52,689 bases of DNA from Evtepia gabavorous (GTDB lineage Bacteria > Bacillota > Clostridia > Oscillospirales > Oscillospiraceae). Each line of letters begins with the position of its first letter. Position 1 is the stretch's first letter. Below the pieces are notes generated by a model. It ran no database searches, had not been told where the DNA came from, and worked only from the letters and a program-made list of their open reading frames with translations. A program made the position numbers and the translations under genes. The DNA lies in the NCBI RefSeq assembly GCF_003425665.1, contig NZ_QQRQ01000013.1, positions 1-52,689 on the forward strand. Reading direction: 5' to 3'. Positions 50,872 to 52,689 of the stretch are shown piece by piece.

Positions 50872-51222
50872 GTGGAAATCCTGATGGCCCTACTGTGCGC
50901 GGCGCTGCTGCTGTGGTTCAACCGCCTCATTTTCACCCGCCTGATCTCCCCCGCCCAGCAGGGCACGGTCCCCGTCTTTGCCGTGATCCCCGCCGTGGGG
51001 GACGGCGACGGGCTGGAGCAAACCCTGCGCCACCTGCACTGGCTGCAGGGGGAAAAACTCTCCCAGTTCACCCTGCTCATTGTGGACGCGGGACTGACCC
51101 CCGCCGGACAGGACCTGGTCCAGGCACTCCAGCGCAAAGACACCTCCCTGCTCTTCTGCCCGGCAGAGGAGGCCACCCTCATCCTGAAAAGGAAGGACGA
51201 CCATGGATACTTCTCCCTCTGA
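50872..51222 (+). CDS. Small membrane-anchored protein of unknown function
   Basis: A 116-residue protein with one N-terminal membrane helix (about 2-19, EILMALLCAALLLWFNRLIF) and a cytosolic part that alternates strands and helices (TVPVFAVIPAVGDGDGLEQTLRHL, QFTLLIVDAGLTPAGQDLVQAL, LLFCPAEEA), reminiscent of the start of a glycosyltransferase-A fold but far too short to be one. GTG 50872 lies 8 bases after GGAGG; GTG 50863 or TTG 50866 are closer and less likely. Its last 20 bases overlap the recD2 start, so translation is coupled. Confidence 0.8.
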   Translation: MEILMALLCAALLLWFNRLIFTRLISPAQQGTVPVFAVIPAVGDGDGLEQTLRHLHWLQGEKLSQFTLLIVDAGLTPAGQDLVQALQRKDTSLLFCPAEEATLILKRKDDHGYFSL

Positions 51223-52689
51223 ACTGATTTTACTGGACGGCACCGTCTCCTCCGTCATCTACCGCAATGAGGAGAACGGCTATACCATTCTGCGCCTGGA
51301 GGCCCCGGAGGCAGGGGAAGAGGTCACCGTGGTGGGCACCATGCCGGGCATCAGCCCGGGGGAGGGCCTGTCCGTTCACGGACAGTGGACCCGTCACAGC
51401 ACCTACGGGGAGCAGTTCCGGGCGGAGATCGTGGAGCGGCGGATGCCTGTGGGGGAAAAGGCCCTGCTGGAATACCTGGCCTCCGGGGCGGTGAAGGGGG
51501 TGGGGGCCGCCATGGCCCGGCGGCTGCTGGATGCCTTTGGGGAGGATGTGCTGACGGTGATCGAGGAGGCCCCCCGCCGGCTCACCGAGGTGAAGGGCAT
51601 CTCCCCCAAACGGGCGGAGACCATCCACCAGTCCCTGTGTATGCAGCTTTCCATGCGGCGGCTGCTGGATTTTCTCTCCGCCCATGGGCTCTCCCTCTCC
51701 CTGGCCATGCCCCTGTACCGGCGGTATGGAGACCTGGCCCTCACCGCCCTGCGGGCCAACCCCTACCTTCTCACGGAGGAACCCCTCTTCACCCCCTTCC
51801 CCGCCGCGGACAAGCTGGCCAGGGAGCTGGGACTGGAGGCGGACGACCCTCTGCGCCTGGAGGCGGGGCTTCTCTACACCCTCTCTCACAACTTGGACAA
51901 CGGCCATGTTTTTCTCCCCTATGCCAAGCTTCTGACCGCCGCCCAGCGGCTGCTGGGGACGGAGTCCTCCGTGCTGGAGGACCATTTGGAGGGCTTGACG
52001 GACCGCGGGACCATCGTTCGGGAGGAAATTGCCGGCCAGGATGCCTGCTACCTGGCCAGGCTCCACTACTGCGAGACCTATGTGGCCAACGCCTTGCTGG
52101 AGATGGAGGGGGAACCGCTCTGCCCCCCAGAGGACCTGGACGCGCTCCTGGACCGAATTCAGCGGGAACAGGGTCTCACCTACGCCCCCCTGCAGGTGGA
52201 GGCGGTGAAAACCGCCGCCCAGCGGCAGGTGATGCTCCTCACCGGCGGGCCGGGCACCGGAAAAACCACCTCTCTCCGGGGCATTCTGTCTCTGTTCGAC
52301 CATTTGCAGCTGCGCACCGCCCTCACGGCCCCCACCGGCCGGGCGGCCAAGCGGCTTTCCGAAACCTGCGGCGCCGAGGCCTCCACCATCCACCGGCTCC
52401 TGGAGCCCCGGTACGACAGCCAGACGGGGGGACTCACCTTCGCCCACAACGAACGGGAGCCTCTGGACACCGACGCTGTCATTTTGGACGAGGCCTCCAT
52501 GGTGGACCTTGTCCTCATGCAGGCCCTGCTGGCCGCCCTGCCCGGCGGATGCCGTCTGGTTTTGGTGGGGGACCCCCACCAGCTTCCCTCGGTGGGGCCG
52601 GGCAATCTGCTCTCGGATCTGCTCCGCTCCCGGCGGCTGCCCACCCTCCGCCTGACGGAGATTTTCCGCCAGGCCGCCGCCTCGGCCAT
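51203..52689 (+). CDS. recD2: RecD2-type ATP-dependent DNA helicase (3' end beyond window)
   Basis: The first 495 residues of an SF1B 5'-3' helicase; full-length proteins are about 720-750 aa. The N-terminal OB-like part (about 8-85; VSSVIYRNEENGYTILRLEA, VVGTMPGISPGEGLSVHGQW) is typical of RecD2 and absent from RecBCD-type RecD. Helix-hairpin-helix units follow (GVGAAMARRLLDAFG, VKGISPKRAETI). Walker A is LTGGPGTGKTTSL at about 345-357, then TAPTGRAAKRL, ILDEASMVD (Walker B) and VGDPHQLPSVGPGNLL. Truncated only by the window edge, in an intact frame. AAAAGGAAGG precedes ATG 51203. It extends the repair block after uvrA. Confidence 0.96.
   Translation, partial: MDTSPSELILLDGTVSSVIYRNEENGYTILRLEAPEAGEEVTVVGTMPGISPGEGLSVHGQWTRHSTYGEQFRAEIVERRMPVGEKALLEYLASGAVKGVGAAMARRLLDAFGEDVLTVIEEAPRRLTEVKGISPKRAETIHQSLCMQLSMRRLLDFLSAHGLSLSLAMPLYRRYGDLALTALRANPYLLTEEPLFTPFPAADKLARELGLEADDPLRLEAGLLYTLSHNLDNGHVFLPYAKLLTAAQRLLGTESSVLEDHLEGLTDRGTIVREEIAGQDACYLARLHYCETYVANALLEMEGEPLCPPEDLDALLDRIQREQGLTYAPLQVEAVKTAAQRQVMLLTGGPGTGKTTSLRGILSLFDHLQLRTALTAPTGRAAKRLSETCGAEASTIHRLLEPRYDSQTGGLTFAHNEREPLDTDAVILDEASMVDLVLMQALLAALPGGCRLVLVGDPHQLPSVGPGNLLSDLLRSRRLPTLRLTEIFRQAAASA

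Noticed and set aside
1..52689. CRISPR array
   Set aside because: No regularly spaced direct repeats and no cas genes were seen. The only long repeat series is the protein-level HA repeat at 1151-4183.
1..52689. tRNA or rRNA genes
   Set aside because: Apart from the tmRNA, no cloverleaf with GTTC-type T-arm and CCA end, and no rRNA segment, was recognised in the intergenic regions.

Overview
The window looks like chromosome from a GC-rich, endospore-forming Firmicute of the Oscillospiraceae/Flavonifractor type. The reasons are an intact spoIIA sporulation operon, a T-box leader, AGGAGG-type ribosome binding sites, sigma-A promoters with 17-bp spacers, and GC-rich codon use in most genes. No 16S rRNA is present, so the assignment is inferred from gene content and composition.

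Layout. (1) 1-9612 is an accessory region ending at the 3' end of the tmRNA gene: a tyrosine recombinase, a 1010-residue protein of 12 helicase-associated repeats wrapped around a nuclease-like domain, a protein with an NDT/TIR-like nucleotide-binding domain, and a visibly AT-rich two-gene operon of a Dam-type adenine methyltransferase and a DGQHR/DndB-like protein with an N-terminal nuclease motif. This is the part most likely to hold an undescribed (probably anti-phage) system. (2) 9613-15025 is core: ssrA (tmRNA), cyclophilin, smpB, two small conserved unknowns, an NlpC/P60 wall hydrolase, a dihydrouridine synthase and an arylamine N-acetyltransferase. (3) 15146-18731 is a valine T-box operon: YcxB-like membrane protein then valS. 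(4) 19268-20716 holds a secreted protein and an SLH-domain protein. (5) 20994-22481 is spoIIAA-spoIIAB-sigF, the sigma-F partner-switching module of the forespore. (6) 22478-33657 holds gluQ, a membrane-anchored unknown, a YbaK-family protein, an XRE regulator, pta, a MocR/PdxR-type regulator, pyc and a class III aminotransferase: central carbon and nitrogen metabolism. (7) 34197-35935 is mtnA plus a class II aldolase, resembling the DHAP-shunt/5-deoxyribose salvage pair. (8) 36221-37696 is a PadR-controlled cassette (regulator, membrane protein, secreted protein) with lower GC than its neighbours. (9) 37729-42672 holds recR and rpe on the minus strand behind a long GC-rich leader, and divergently xpaC-like, telA-like and TPM-like genes. 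(10) 42820-52689 holds trmB, then a run of radC, uvrB, a 41-codon small ORF, an EamA transporter, a YbaK deacylase, uvrA, a small membrane protein and recD2 (cut by the window end): largely a DNA-repair block.

The genes work together in clear modules: ssrA with smpB (ribosome rescue), spoIIAA/AB/sigF (compartment-specific sigma control), T-box with valS (tRNA-Val sensing), mtnA with aldolase (sugar-phosphate salvage), uvrA/uvrB/recR/radC/recD2 (repair), and Dam with the DGQHR-nuclease protein (predicted modification and sensing or cleavage). Statements on base composition are by eye; all family calls are from motif recognition without database searches.
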